DNA from: Bacteroidales bacterium
GTDB lineage: Bacteria; Bacteroidota; Bacteroidia; Bacteroidales; VadinHA17
Direction of reading: 5' to 3'
Assembly: GCA_003518245.1 (NCBI GenBank)
Contig: DOZA01000272.1
Coordinates: 1-12,995 of the forward strand
Length of the DNA stretch: 12,995 nucleotides
Shown here: piece after piece, positions 1-8,026 of the stretch
Numbering within the stretch: the stretch's first letter is position 1
Layout of the letters: the number at the start of each line of letters is the position of its first letter
Notes under the pieces: model-generated
What the model was told of the DNA's origin: nothing
Database searches by the model: none
What the model saw: only the letters and a program-made list of their open reading frames with translations
Program-made: the position numbers and the translations under genes

Positions 1-57
1 CATTATCAAAGCGGCAACTCCCATGCCATGGCCCGGGTTTTTATTGTTTTCTTCCAT
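1..57 (-). CDS. Partial N-terminus of hypothetical protein
   Basis: An ATG at 57 opens a minus-strand frame that stays open to the window edge, giving 19 residues that read MEENNKNPGHGMGVAALIM. It lies 30 bases after the stop of the thioredoxin-like gene on the same strand, so it may be the next gene of that operon. A short polar N-terminus followed by a Gly-rich run entering a hydrophobic stretch (GHGMGVAALIM) resembles the start of small DUF4190-type membrane proteins of Bacteroidota, whose first helix often begins with Gly, Ala and Leu in this manner. That resemblance is an inference from a few residues. The rest of the gene is outside the window and no function can be given. Confidence 0.55.
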   Translation of the reverse strand, partial: MEENNKNPGHGMGVAALIM

Positions 58-87
58 AATTATTTGGTTTTAGCTGTTTATTTTTAG

Positions 88-630
88 TTATTTCTTATTG
101 TTCAATATTTGTAACATATCCATCTCTAAAGACGCAACAGGATATTCAATGATGCGTCCCAGTTCGTTTTTATTATTATAAAATATAAATGTGGGTACTC
201 TCTCAATATTAAGAGATTCATAATCTTGCACCGGTGCTTCCTTATATGAATCAACTCCTATGAACCGCATTCTTTTTTTATCATATTGCAATGATTCAAT
301 TATTTTCATAAACCTTGGCACTTCACGTCTGCTGTCGGAGCACCAGGTACCAAGAACCACCACTATATCAATATCACCAAGGCCTTTTCTGTCGATCTCA
401 ATAAATGCCTGATCATCAATATTATAATCATTAAATTCACTGTCAAACCATGAGTCATGTGGTTCATTCAGTAGTGAGCTATAGCTAAAATCACCCAGTA
501 ACCATGTATCAGGATCGAAGTAATCCGTTGTATTTTCCCCCTGGGCATTTACTGCAGCTGCAGCACAAAAAATAAACAGGCAAACAATTACCAGGGACTT
601 TAATCTTGTAATATTAAGGACACAAGCCAT
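88..630 (-). CDS. Exported thioredoxin-fold protein with CxxS active site
   Basis: This 180-residue protein starts with a signal peptide: a hydrophobic run at about 11-26, with likely cleavage after the A-V-N-A at 26-29. The mature part ends in a thioredoxin fold. A beta strand (about 87-94) leads into the active-site segment W96-C97-S98-D99-S100, and the cis-proline loop is V145-P146-T147. The second cysteine of the usual CxxC is Ser100 and the mature protein has no other cysteine, so it cannot form the usual intramolecular disulfide. The WCSDSRRE segment followed by VPTF is a pattern I recognise from Bacteroidota thioredoxin-family proteins annotated without a precise role. A mono-thiol redox, isomerase-like or peroxide-sensing function in the periplasm is possible but unproven. 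It lies 60 bases downstream of mutB on the same strand with no recognisable promoter, so read-through is likely. An inverted repeat sits directly before its start codon. Confidence 0.85.
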   Translation of the reverse strand: MACVLNITRLKSLVIVCLFIFCAAAAVNAQGENTTDYFDPDTWLLGDFSYSSLLNEPHDSWFDSEFNDYNIDDQAFIEIDRKGLGDIDIVVVLGTWCSDSRREVPRFMKIIESLQYDKKRMRFIGVDSYKEAPVQDYESLNIERVPTFIFYNNKNELGRIIEYPVASLEMDMLQILNNKK

Positions 631-634
631 GCTG

Positions 635-653
635 CCAATTTACAATAAATTGG
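635..653 (-). repeat. Perfect inverted repeat just upstream of the thioredoxin-like start codon
   Basis: Two 8-base arms, CCAATTTA (635-642) and TAAATTGG (646-653), flank a 3-base loop. The repeat ends 4 bases before the ATG at 630, where ribosomes must bind. As RNA it would be a weak, AT-rich hairpin; as DNA it could be a protein-binding site. With low GC and no T-run it is unlikely to be an intrinsic terminator. Function unknown. Confidence 0.4.
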
Positions 654-690
654 TCAAATGGCCTATAGATAGAATTTTTAATATTTCTAT

Positions 691-2844
691 TCAGTCCAGA
701 GTCTGCAGTAATATACCCAGTATTTTCTTTGCTGCTGAAGACACAGATGTACCAGGGCCGAAAATAGCAGCCACACCGGCATCATAAAGGAATTTATAAT
801 CCTGCACTGGTATTACACCCCCGGCTATCACCAGTATATCATCCCTGCCATGTTTTTTCAGCTCCTCTATTACTTTAGGTATAAGTGTCTTATGTCCTGC
901 TGCCAGGCTTGACACACCCATCACATGTACATCATTCTCAACAGCCTGTCTTGCAGCCTCTTCAGGGGTTTGGAAGAGGGGGCCTATATCCACATCAAAG
1001 CCTATATCAGCATACCCTGTAGATACCACCTTGGCTCCTCTGTCATGGCCATCCTGTCCCATCTTGGCAATCATTATCCTGGGTTGGCGGCCTTCTTTTT
1101 CCGCAAATCTCTTTGTTAACTGTTTTGCTTCCTCGAAATCACTGTCATTCTTATATTCAGAGGAATAGACACCTGAAATTGATCGTACCACTGCTTTATA
1201 CCTCCCTGCTACTTTTTCGCATGCATAAGAGATCTCACCAAGGCTGGCTCTTTTCGCGGCAGCATCTACCGCCAGCTCGAGGAGGTTTCCCTGGCCACTC
1301 TCAGCAGCTTCAGTTATTTTATTTAATGCATCCCTGCATTCGGTTTCGTTTCTTTCGGATTTCAATTTAGCAATTCTTTTTATTTGTGCTTCACGTACAG
1401 AAGTATTATCTACTTCCAGTATTTCCAACGGGTCTTCCTTATCAAGCTTGTATTTATTTGTACCCACGATAGTCTGGTTTTTCGAATCTATCCTTGCCTG
1501 TGTACGTGCCGAGGCTTCTTCTATTCTCATTTTTGGCACACCTGATTCAATAGCTTTTGCCATTCCTCCAAGATCTTCTATTTCCATGATAAGATCCCAT
1601 GCTCTGTGTGTCAGTTCATTGGTAAGGTTTTCAACATAATATGAGCCGGCCCATGGGTCTACCCCACGGCATATGTCTGTTTCTTCCTGGAGGTATATCT
1701 GTGTATTCCTTGCTATTCTTGCTGAGAAATCTGTCGGCAGGGCAATAGCTTCATCAAGCGCATTGGTATGTAGGCTCTGTGTATGGCCCAGTGCAGCAGC
1801 CATAGCTTCTATACATGTCCGCCCTACATTATTGTAAGGATCCTGTTCCGTTAGACTCCAGCCCGAGGTCTGCGAGTGTGTTCTCAGGGCCATCGATTTG
1901 GGATTCTTAGGATTGAACTGACTGACAATTTTTGCCCAGAGCATACGTGCCGCCCGCATCTTGGCTATCTCCATGAAATGGTTCATACCAATGGCCCAGA
2001 AGAAGGATATACGAGGAGCAAATGTATCAATATCAAGACCTGACCTGAGCCCTGTTCGCAGATACTCAAGGCCGTCGGCAAGTGTATATGCAAGCTCAAT
2101 ATCACATGTTGCCCCTGCTTCCTGCATATGGTAACCCGAGATGCTTATTGAATTGAACCTGGGCATTTTTTCAGATGTATACCTGAAGATATCAGCTATT
2201 ATCCTCATCGAAAACTCGGGAGGATATATATATGTGTTCCTTACCATGAACTCCTTCAGTATATCATTCTGTATGGTTCCTGATAATTCTTCCAGTTTTG
2301 CTCCCTGCTCAAGCGCCGCAACAATATAAAAAGCCATAACCGGCAACACAGCCCCGTTCATTGTCATCGATACCGACATCTTGTTAAGGGGAATTTGATC
2401 AAATAGTATTTTCATATCAAGGATGGAATCAACGGCCACGCCGGCTTTACCTACATCACCCATAACCCTTTCATGATCTGAATCATATCCCCTGTGTGTG
2501 GCAAGGTCAAAAGCTACTGACAACCCTTTCTGCCCTGCTGCCAGGTTTCTCCGGTAAAAAGCGTTCGATTCTTCGGCTGTTGAAAAGCCTGCATACTGCC
2601 TGATGGTCCATGGACGCATAGCATACATCGCAGAATAGGGCCCCCTAAGGTAGGGAGGCAATCCGGCTGCAAAATTCAGATGCTCCATACCTTCAATATC
2701 CATTTTTGAATAGGTGCTTTTTACCGGTATCTGCTCAGGGGTTAACCAGTCCTTCTCTATACCCATTTTTTTCTCCCACTCCCTGAAATCAATACCCTCT
2801 GATATACCTTTATTAATATCTGATATGTTAAATGTTGGTCTCAT
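691..2844 (-). CDS. mutB: Methylmalonyl-CoA mutase, large (catalytic) subunit
   Basis: This adenosylcobalamin enzyme interconverts (R)-methylmalonyl-CoA and succinyl-CoA in the cytoplasm. Bacteroidota use it in propionate formation from succinate or in propionyl-CoA breakdown. The 717-residue product has the usual length. The N-terminal TIM-barrel domain holds the [12 protein letters not shown] segment (about 77-88, with Tyr84 matching the substrate-contacting tyrosine of the family), a conserved Arg202, and the [10 protein letters not shown] segment with His239. The C-terminal cobalamin-binding domain (about 587-717) has the base-off motif D598-x-H600-x-x-G603, whose His ligates cobalt, followed by S-L-A-A-G-H-K-T-L (646-654) and A-G-G (674-676). 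It starts 16 bases after the mutA stop, so the two are co-transcribed as in other two-subunit mutases. There is no Shine-Dalgarno before the ATG, normal for this phylum. All recognised key residues are present. Confidence 0.98.
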   Translation of the reverse strand: MRPTFNISDINKGISEGIDFREWEKKMGIEKDWLTPEQIPVKSTYSKMDIEGMEHLNFAAGLPPYLRGPYSAMYAMRPWTIRQYAGFSTAEESNAFYRRNLAAGQKGLSVAFDLATHRGYDSDHERVMGDVGKAGVAVDSILDMKILFDQIPLNKMSVSMTMNGAVLPVMAFYIVAALEQGAKLEELSGTIQNDILKEFMVRNTYIYPPEFSMRIIADIFRYTSEKMPRFNSISISGYHMQEAGATCDIELAYTLADGLEYLRTGLRSGLDIDTFAPRISFFWAIGMNHFMEIAKMRAARMLWAKIVSQFNPKNPKSMALRTHSQTSGWSLTEQDPYNNVGRTCIEAMAAALGHTQSLHTNALDEAIALPTDFSARIARNTQIYLQEETDICRGVDPWAGSYYVENLTNELTHRAWDLIMEIEDLGGMAKAIESGVPKMRIEEASARTQARIDSKNQTIVGTNKYKLDKEDPLEILEVDNTSVREAQIKRIAKLKSERNETECRDALNKITEAAESGQGNLLELAVDAAAKRASLGEISYACEKVAGRYKAVVRSISGVYSSEYKNDSDFEEAKQLTKRFAEKEGRQPRIMIAKMGQDGHDRGAKVVSTGYADIGFDVDIGPLFQTPEEAARQAVENDVHVMGVSSLAAGHKTLIPKVIEELKKHGRDDILVIAGGVIPVQDYKFLYDAGVAAIFGPGTSVSSAAKKILGILLQTLD

Positions 2845-2860
2845 GTCAATCTTAAAATAA

Positions 2861-4714
2861 TTAATTAATCCCCAGTTGCCTGTTATACTCCATTAGTGTT
2901 TCAAGCAGGTTCGATCGCAAACTGATGAAATGATCTACCCCTTTTTTTCGCAAATCATCCATGCAATCAGGCTCACCGGCCACAACAAGCATTGATTTTT
3001 CCCCGAGCAGTTTATTGATCTCAGGCACATATTCAGCATACTCATCGTCAGAGCTGCATACAACAACAATATCAGCCTTCGCTTTTACTGCTGCACTTAC
3101 GCCTGAAGCAGGATCAGTAAAACCGATATTGTCGATCACTTTATACCCTACGCATCCAAAAAAGCCCTTGGTAAACTGGGCTCTGACTTTACTCATCACA
3201 GGATTTCCAATAGTTAGCAGAAAGACTACCGGTGTATTTTCCATGCTGTCAACTGCCATCCTTATATTTTCAAACTCCTCGGCAGCCCTGAAAGCCTGTA
3301 GTGGCTCAATCTCATAAGATTCATCTTTCTTTTCCCCGTGTTTTTTGTATGAAGTGCTTACCCTGTCTTTCTCATTCGGGAAAATATTTGTACCCAGCAG
3401 TTTTTCCTTTCTCCGCCTTATATTTGTTTTTCTTTTTTCCGCAGTTTCTTTAACGCCTGCCTGTATTGAACCATTCATAAGACCGGCCAGGAACCCTCCC
3501 TCTTTCTCTGTCTCAACAAAAAGGCTCCAGGCATGCTCAGCAATTGAGGCTGTAAGTTTTTCAATATAATATGATCCTGCCGAAGGATCATTCACTTTAT
3601 CAAAATGCGACTCCTCCATTAGCAATAACTGCTGGTTCCTGGCTATCCTTTCAGAGAATTCAGAAGGCTCTCTGAAGACACTGTCAAAAGGTCTTACTGT
3701 TAATGAATCAGTTCCTCCAAGAGTAGCTGACATAGCCTCAGTCTGTGTCCTTAACATATTTACGTAAGGATCATATATTGTCTTATTCCAATCACCGGTA
3801 ACCGAGTGAATATATATTTTACAGGCTTCCTCCGACACCGGAGAATAAGCATCGACAACCCTGGCCCATAAAACCCTGGCAGCTCTCATCCTGGCTATTT
3901 CCATGAAGTAGTTTGAGCCAATACTAAAAGTAAAACCCATTGAGCGTGCTGCATTATCAGTGTTTACACCACGATCGGTTAATTGAGCAAGATATTCATT
4001 GCCCATAGACAACGAGTAAGCAAGTTCTTTCACTATCCCCGAACCTGCATTCCCGAAAGCTGAACCATTAATGTTCAGTACTCTGAATCTTTCAAGATGT
4101 TCTGCACTCTTAACAAGGTCAGCAACATAATCAAAGCTATCTTTTACAGTAGTGCATAATTTACCGTTTACCATTAGCCTGCCGAGAGGGTCGGCTTCAA
4201 TACCTCCTTTAACACAGTTCGACTTAATCCTTTTTTCGCCAAGGTAATTATTGAATACTTCGAACAGGTCTTTTGCATTCCCCTGTGTTAAAAAATTAAT
4301 CTCAATGCTTTCGCAATAGATACCTTTCAGCAGTGATTTTATCAGGGCAGGTGTATAATTAACATTCTCGTTGAAGATAAATCCCAGTGAATTAACACCT
4401 CTGTCAAGTATAATCAGCGCTTTTTTATTAGCCTCAACAGGGTCATTAACGTCGATATCCTGCCTTATGTACCATTCGTTTCTACCCGGATGTACACCCC
4501 TGAGAAAAGGATATTCCCCCGGAGGATTATCAATATGTGGTATCGAAGCAATATCTTCAGCCCTGTAGAAAGGATTTACACTGAATCCCTCCAGGGTTTT
4601 CCATACAAGCTTACGGTCGAAATCCTGACCTTTAAGATCAGTCTTAACCTTGTCCAGCCATTCCTCAGTGCTTATAGGAAGAAACTGGTTCAAAAGTTTT
4701 TCTTTTTCCGGCAT
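2861..4714 (-). CDS. mutA: Methylmalonyl-CoA mutase, small (non-catalytic) subunit
   Basis: This 617-residue protein is a diverged paralogue of the catalytic subunit and pairs with it in the heterodimeric mutase. It keeps barrel-domain landmarks, such as [21 protein letters not shown] and, further on, [15 protein letters not shown]. The C-terminal Rossmann-like domain (about 495-617) lacks the cobalamin ligand motif: where the large subunit reads D-G-H-D-R-G, this protein reads roughly [10 protein letters not shown] (501-510). That loss is what identifies it as the small subunit. It is the first gene of the mutA-mutB pair and follows prfB by 66 bases. A -7 element lies in that gap, about 26 bases before the ATG. 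No adjacent MeaB chaperone or methylmalonyl-CoA epimerase gene is visible in the window. Confidence 0.95.
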   Translation of the reverse strand: MPEKEKLLNQFLPISTEEWLDKVKTDLKGQDFDRKLVWKTLEGFSVNPFYRAEDIASIPHIDNPPGEYPFLRGVHPGRNEWYIRQDIDVNDPVEANKKALIILDRGVNSLGFIFNENVNYTPALIKSLLKGIYCESIEINFLTQGNAKDLFEVFNNYLGEKRIKSNCVKGGIEADPLGRLMVNGKLCTTVKDSFDYVADLVKSAEHLERFRVLNINGSAFGNAGSGIVKELAYSLSMGNEYLAQLTDRGVNTDNAARSMGFTFSIGSNYFMEIARMRAARVLWARVVDAYSPVSEEACKIYIHSVTGDWNKTIYDPYVNMLRTQTEAMSATLGGTDSLTVRPFDSVFREPSEFSERIARNQQLLLMEESHFDKVNDPSAGSYYIEKLTASIAEHAWSLFVETEKEGGFLAGLMNGSIQAGVKETAEKRKTNIRRRKEKLLGTNIFPNEKDRVSTSYKKHGEKKDESYEIEPLQAFRAAEEFENIRMAVDSMENTPVVFLLTIGNPVMSKVRAQFTKGFFGCVGYKVIDNIGFTDPASGVSAAVKAKADIVVVCSSDDEYAEYVPEINKLLGEKSMLVVAGEPDCMDDLRKKGVDHFISLRSNLLETLMEYNRQLGIN

Positions 4715-4739
4715 TTTCCAGTCATTGATATTTACCGGG

Positions 4740-4747
4740 CAAAGTTA
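4740..4747 (-). promoter_or_regulatory. Bacteroidota -7 element of the mutA-mutB promoter
   Basis: The minus strand reads TAACTTTG, an exact TAnnTTTG match. Transcription would start near 4733, leaving about 19 bases before the mutA ATG at 4714. I find no clear TTG at the -33 position, so the promoter may be weak or activator-dependent. It lies in the 66-base gap after prfB, so the mutase genes may have their own transcript as well as read-through from prfB. Confidence 0.55.
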
Positions 4748-4780
4748 AAATAAATAAGTATGAATAATTTATGCTTTTTG

Positions 4781-5870
4781 TCAGTCTTTACCGAATTCCA
4801 TAAGGTAGGATTTGATGAATAAATTAAGATCACCATCAAGCACTGCTTTCACATTACCTGTTTCGTGGTTTGTTCTCAGGTCTTTGACCATTTTATATGG
4901 ATGAAGCACATATGACCGTATCTGTGATCCCCACTCAATTTTCTTTTTCTGACCTTCTACTTTTTCCTTCTCTTCCATCTTCTTTCTTAGCTCAAGCTCA
5001 TAAAGATGCGATTTCAGTATGCGTAATGCATTTTCCTTATTTTTCATCTGGGATCGTGTTTCCTGGTTCTCTATTACCAGTCCTGTCGGCTGATGACGGA
5101 GGCGTACTGCTGTTTCTACCTTGTTAACATTTTGCCCGCCGGCACCGCTCGACCTGTATGTTTCCCATGTAATATCAGCAGGATTAATTTCAATATCGAT
5201 TTTTTCATCTATTACCGGGGAAACAAACACAGATGCAAATGTTGTCTGTCTTTTACCCTGGGCATTGAATGGAGATATTCGTACCAGCCTATGTACACCA
5301 TTCTCACTTTTCAGGTATCCATATGCCTTCTCTCCACTGAATTCAAGGGTAACAGATTTTACACCTACCTCATCACCTGGCAGATAATCTATTTCCCTGA
5401 CCTTATAATTATTTCTTTCGCCCCAGCGGATGTACATTCTCATCAACATATCAGCCCAGTCGTTACTTTCTGTTCCCCCTGCTCCGGCATTGATTTTAAG
5501 ATATGCTCCTAGCTGGTCTTCATCTTTACGAAGCATATTTTTAAGTTCCAGCTCCTCGACCGACCTTAATGTTATATCATATTGTTTATCAAGCTCTTCC
5601 TCTCCCGCTTCTCCCTCTTTGTAAAAATCATATATTACCTGAAGGTCTTCAACAGCCGTACTCATTTCTTCAAACGACTGAATCCATGTTTTCAGGCCCG
5701 AGATCATTTTCATCTTTTCCTCTGCTACCCCGGGATCATTCCAGAAATCAGGCTCTCTGGCTATTTTTTCTTCTTCTTCTACCTGTAATTTCTTGTTATC
5801 TATGTCAAAGATACCTCCTCAGCGCTTCCCGGCGCTCTTGCATATCTCTTAATTGCTCTGTTGAAACCAT
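4781..5870 (-). CDS. prfB: Peptide chain release factor 2, expressed by programmed +1 frameshift
   Basis: RF2 recognises UGA and UAA stop codons and triggers release of the finished peptide. The gene is read in two frames. Frame one starts at the ATG at 5870, encodes 21 residues ending R-R-Y-L, and stops at a UGA (5807-5805). Slipping one base forward there (skipping 5807) continues in the second frame from 5806 to the TGA at 4783-4781, giving 362 residues, close to the family's usual 365 or so. The second frame carries the stop-recognising tripeptide S-P-F (full-length residues 199-201) and the catalytic G-G-Q (244-246) within [11 protein letters not shown]. Both identify RF2 rather than RF1. 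A naive call at the ATG at 5713 would lose 52 residues. The gene feeds back on itself: scarce RF2 favours frameshifting over termination at the internal UGA. Its own promoter lies just upstream, and mutA follows on the same strand. Confidence 0.96.
5804..5819 (-). promoter_or_regulatory. prfB programmed +1 frameshift site
   Basis: On the minus strand the order is AGGAGG (5819-5814), TAT, CTT (5810-5808), TGA (5807-5805), C (5804). This is the canonical RF2 autoregulatory arrangement: an internal Shine-Dalgarno-like stimulator three bases before the slippery CTT, followed by the poor UGA-C stop context. Protein similarity continues without a gap across the shift, with R-R-Y-L joined to D-I-D-N-K-K in the +1 frame. 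Confidence 0.95.
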
Positions 5871-5891
5871 ACTGATCTGTTTGTTTTTGTG

Positions 5892-5922
5892 CAAAATTAG
5901 CTTTTTGATGCCGCACTTACAA
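5892..5922 (-). promoter_or_regulatory. prfB promoter (Bacteroidota type)
   Basis: The minus strand has TTG at 5922-5920, a 20-base spacer, and TAATTTTG at 5899-5892, matching the phylum's -33 TTG and -7 TAnnTTTG pattern. The predicted start is near 5885, about 15 bases before the prfB ATG at 5870. It overlaps the opposing promoter for the VanZ-like gene. Confidence 0.65.
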
Positions 5923-5938
5923 GAAATTACTACTTTTG
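5905..5938 (+). promoter_or_regulatory. Promoter of the VanZ-like gene (Bacteroidota type)
   Basis: The plus strand has TTG at 5905-5907, a 23-base spacer, and TACTTTTG (TAnnTTTG) at 5931-5938. Predicted initiation near 5945 leaves roughly 13 bases before the ATG at 5958. Its -33 lies between the -33 and -7 of the divergent prfB promoter, so both RNA polymerases would occupy the same DNA. Confidence 0.6.
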
Positions 5939-5957
5939 CATTTCAATCAGACAGAGA

Positions 5958-6359
5958 ATGGGAAGACTAATTAACAGGTTCAGGCCTTATGCAAGAATAC
6001 TACTGGCTATTTGGGCATTCATCATAATAGCCTTAGCTATTATACCCGATCTTCCAGTGCTAAAGATAGGTGGTAAACCACTTCCTATAAGGCTTGACTA
6101 CCCTGTTCATTTCATGGAACATACCCTTCTCGCATTCCTTGCAATAATAGCATTTGTGACCAGCCGGTCCGATATAAGGGTTTTCAGAATAACACTGCTG
6201 TTTCTTATTCTTTTTGCCGTATTCGCCGAAATGCTTCATATAGTCATCCCTTTCCGATCATTTGAATACAAGGACCTGGCCCTTAATATTTCAGGTATAT
6301 TCAGAGGTACCCTTATTGCAATCTGTGCCATGAGGGACAAGTCCCGCAGATCGGTTTGA
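5958..6359 (+). CDS. VanZ-like family small integral membrane protein
   Basis: A 133-residue membrane protein with about four hydrophobic helices (roughly 12-30, 54-69, 75-97 and 107-124). It carries the VanZ family signature: His54 near the second helix, then Glu91, Pro98 and Arg100, Asp106, Asn110 and Gly113, i.e. E-x(6)-P-x-R-x(5)-D-x(3)-N-x(2)-G. VanZ itself gives low-level teicoplanin resistance, but most small stand-alone members in Bacteroidota have no assigned role, so resistance should not be assumed. It is transcribed divergently from prfB with an apparent short leader. The following amidohydrolase gene has its own promoter, so the two are probably separate units. Confidence 0.85.
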   Translation: MGRLINRFRPYARILLAIWAFIIIALAIIPDLPVLKIGGKPLPIRLDYPVHFMEHTLLAFLAIIAFVTSRSDIRVFRITLLFLILFAVFAEMLHIVIPFRSFEYKDLALNISGIFRGTLIAICAMRDKSRRSV

Positions 6360-6385
6360 GTTATATGTTTTATAATCATATCACT

Positions 6386-6398
6386 ATTATGTCATAAT
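6386..6398 (+). promoter_or_regulatory. Operator-like palindrome over the -33 region of the amidohydrolase promoter
   Basis: ATTATG (6386-6391) and CATAAT (6393-6398) form a perfect 6+1+6 inverted repeat centred about 35 bases before the predicted transcription start, where the -33 element would lie. The location would suit a repressor site. It could be chance in AT-rich DNA. Confidence 0.3.
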
Positions 6399-6412
6399 CG
6401 GATCCTTAGATT

Positions 6413-6420
6413 TATCTTTG
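6413..6420 (+). promoter_or_regulatory. -7 element of the M20 amidohydrolase promoter
   Basis: TATCTTTG matches TAnnTTTG exactly. Initiation near 6427 would give a leader of about 20 bases before the ATG at 6447. No TTG is present at the usual distance upstream; a palindrome occupies that position instead. Confidence 0.55.
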
Positions 6421-6446
6421 ACATATAAACCATTATTCCATAACCT

Positions 6447-7982
6447 ATGAAGTTATTTAATCTTACTATTTCGTTTATCATTATCTTGTTCCTATATCCT
6501 CTGCATGCAGGTGCCCAGGATAATATTGTTGAAGTGCCGAAAGCAAAGTTGTATAAAGAAAAGAAAACAGCACTCAATTACCTTGAAGACGAAAATACTG
6601 TTACCAGTTTCGGTAAGATCTCGGATAAGATATGGGGCTATGCTGAACTGGGATTACAGGAATTTAAATCATCGGCATTATTGATTAAAACACTTGAGGA
6701 TGAAGGGTTCAAGGTTGAGAAAAATGTAGCCGGAATGCCTACCTGTTTTACAGCAACATGGGGTGAGGGTAAACCTGTGATTGGTGTTCTTGGTGAGTTT
6801 GATGCCCTGCCAATGCTGTCGCAGAAAGGGCTGGTACCCAACCAGGATCCACTGGTTAAAGGAGCCCCCGGGCATGGCTGCGGTCATAACATGATGGGCA
6901 CTGCAGGTGTGGCAACAGTTATAGCCGTCAAAAAAAGTATGGAAGAACATAATATTAAGGGTACCATTAAATTCTTTGGCTCTCCTGCCGAAGAAACTGT
7001 CATCAGCAGACCCTATATGGTCAGAGCAGGTGTTTTTGATGATGTTGATGCCATAATAGATAACCATTCATCAACAGGTATGAATACTGGTTTTGGTGTA
7101 AGTGGTAATGCTCTTATCTCGGTTATCTTTACCTTCAGGGGTAAAACTGCTCATTCTGCAGGTGCCCCATGGGAGGGAAGGAGTGCACTCGACGCAGTAG
7201 AAATAATGAATATATCGACCAATTACCTGCGGGAACATCTGCATTATACCCACAGGCTTCATTACGTTATTATGGAAGGAGGAGAAGCACCTAATGTAGT
7301 TCCTGACCGGGCTTCAGTATGGTATTACGTAAGAAATACAGACGAGCGTATTGAGGAAATGTATGAACGTGTTGTTAACTGCGCAAAAGGTGCTGCACTG
7401 GCAACAGGAACCGAGCTTGAAGAGATAAGGGTAATGACAGGCATACACCAGCGTCACTGCAACAGGGGAATGGCTGAGCTTATACAATCAAACATTCAAC
7501 TTATAGGTATGCCTGAATGGACAGAGGAGGAAAATGAATTTGCCAGGGCTCTGCAAAAAGAACTGGGTAAGGAAGAGAAGGGTTACCCTGAAAAGGTATC
7601 AGAACTCAAAGAACCATCAGGTATCCAGGTAGGCGGAGGATCATCGGATGTAGGTGAGGTCACTCTTATTGCTCCTACAGCCACCCTCAGGTTCCCTGGT
7701 GGTGTGCCGGGAATGATATTCCATCACCGGTCAGCAGTATCTGCATATTACGGCTCTGCTGCATGGAAAGGGCTTAATACCGGGGCCAGGGTAATGGCTG
7801 CCACAGCTATTGACCTGCTGACAAAGGCGGAGGTGCTGGATAAGATAAAAAAAGAATTTGCTGATTTTTCAGAAGAGCATCCCTATAAATCACTGCTGCC
7901 CGAAGGATCAGAACCACCTCTTTACCTGAATAAAGAGCTGATGGAAAAATACAGGGCTCTGATGGAGAAAGCCAGGTGGTAG
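6447..7982 (+). CDS. Exported M20-family amidohydrolase (AbgB-like)
   Basis: This 511-residue metallo-hydrolase should cleave an amide bond of an N-acyl amino acid or p-aminobenzoyl-glutamate-like substrate. It has a signal peptide (hydrophobic 5-18, likely cut after A-G-A at 21-23), so it acts outside the cytoplasm; E. coli AbgB has none. M20 landmarks in order are G116-E-F-D119-A-L-P, G-H-G-C145-G-H147-N148, A181-E182-E183 (catalytic Glu and metal ligand), N206-H207, and H426-H427 near the C-terminus. The C-G-H-N form, rather than C-G-H-D, is typical of the AbgB branch. The lid/dimerisation domain spans about 218-335, including G-G-E-A-P-N-V-V-P-D (278-287). Length slightly exceeds AbgB because of the leader. 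Substrate cannot be told from sequence. It has its own promoter and is convergent with the collagen-like gene. Confidence 0.9.
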   Translation: MKLFNLTISFIIILFLYPLHAGAQDNIVEVPKAKLYKEKKTALNYLEDENTVTSFGKISDKIWGYAELGLQEFKSSALLIKTLEDEGFKVEKNVAGMPTCFTATWGEGKPVIGVLGEFDALPMLSQKGLVPNQDPLVKGAPGHGCGHNMMGTAGVATVIAVKKSMEEHNIKGTIKFFGSPAEETVISRPYMVRAGVFDDVDAIIDNHSSTGMNTGFGVSGNALISVIFTFRGKTAHSAGAPWEGRSALDAVEIMNISTNYLREHLHYTHRLHYVIMEGGEAPNVVPDRASVWYYVRNTDERIEEMYERVVNCAKGAALATGTELEEIRVMTGIHQRHCNRGMAELIQSNIQLIGMPEWTEEENEFARALQKELGKEEKGYPEKVSELKEPSGIQVGGGSSDVGEVTLIAPTATLRFPGGVPGMIFHHRSAVSAYYGSAAWKGLNTGARVMAATAIDLLTKAEVLDKIKKEFADFSEEHPYKSLLPEGSEPPLYLNKELMEKYRALMEKARW

Positions 7983-7997
7983 GTTTTTCCCGGCCCA

Positions 7998-8021
7998 CCT
8001 GCCTCGGCAGGGCGTTGCCCT
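7998..8021. terminator. Overlapping GC-rich hairpins between convergent genes (possible bidirectional terminator)
   Basis: Only 44 bases separate the stop codons of the M20 gene (7982) and the collagen-like gene (8027). They contain CCTGCC-TC-GGCAGG (7998-8011) and AGGGC-GTT-GCCCT (8009-8021), two perfect hairpins sharing three bases and so mutually exclusive. The GC-richness stands out from the surroundings. The location suits a shared terminator, but there is no clean T-run on either side, so the call is tentative. A small dispersed repeat is an alternative. Confidence 0.4.
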
Positions 8022-8026
8022 TATTA

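Noticed and set aside
669..690. AT-rich inverted repeat (ATAGAA...TTCTAT) after mutB as a terminator
   Set aside because: The six-base stem has a single G-C pair, a 10-base loop and no T-run after it. It is too weak to call, so read-through into the next gene is more likely.
5093..5512. A 139-codon plus-strand frame inside prfB
   Set aside because: It is antisense to conserved release-factor sequence, with no promoter, start signal or family resemblance.
5805..5807. In-frame UGA early in prfB as a nonsense mutation, sequencing error or selenocysteine codon
   Set aside because: The surrounding AGGAGG-TAT-CTT-TGA-C is the standard RF2 frameshift signal and the protein continues correctly in the +1 frame. 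No selenocysteine element is needed to explain it.
5958..6359. Calling the VanZ-like protein a teicoplanin resistance gene
   Set aside because: No van cluster is nearby, and small stand-alone VanZ-family proteins are common in Bacteroidota without a shown resistance role.
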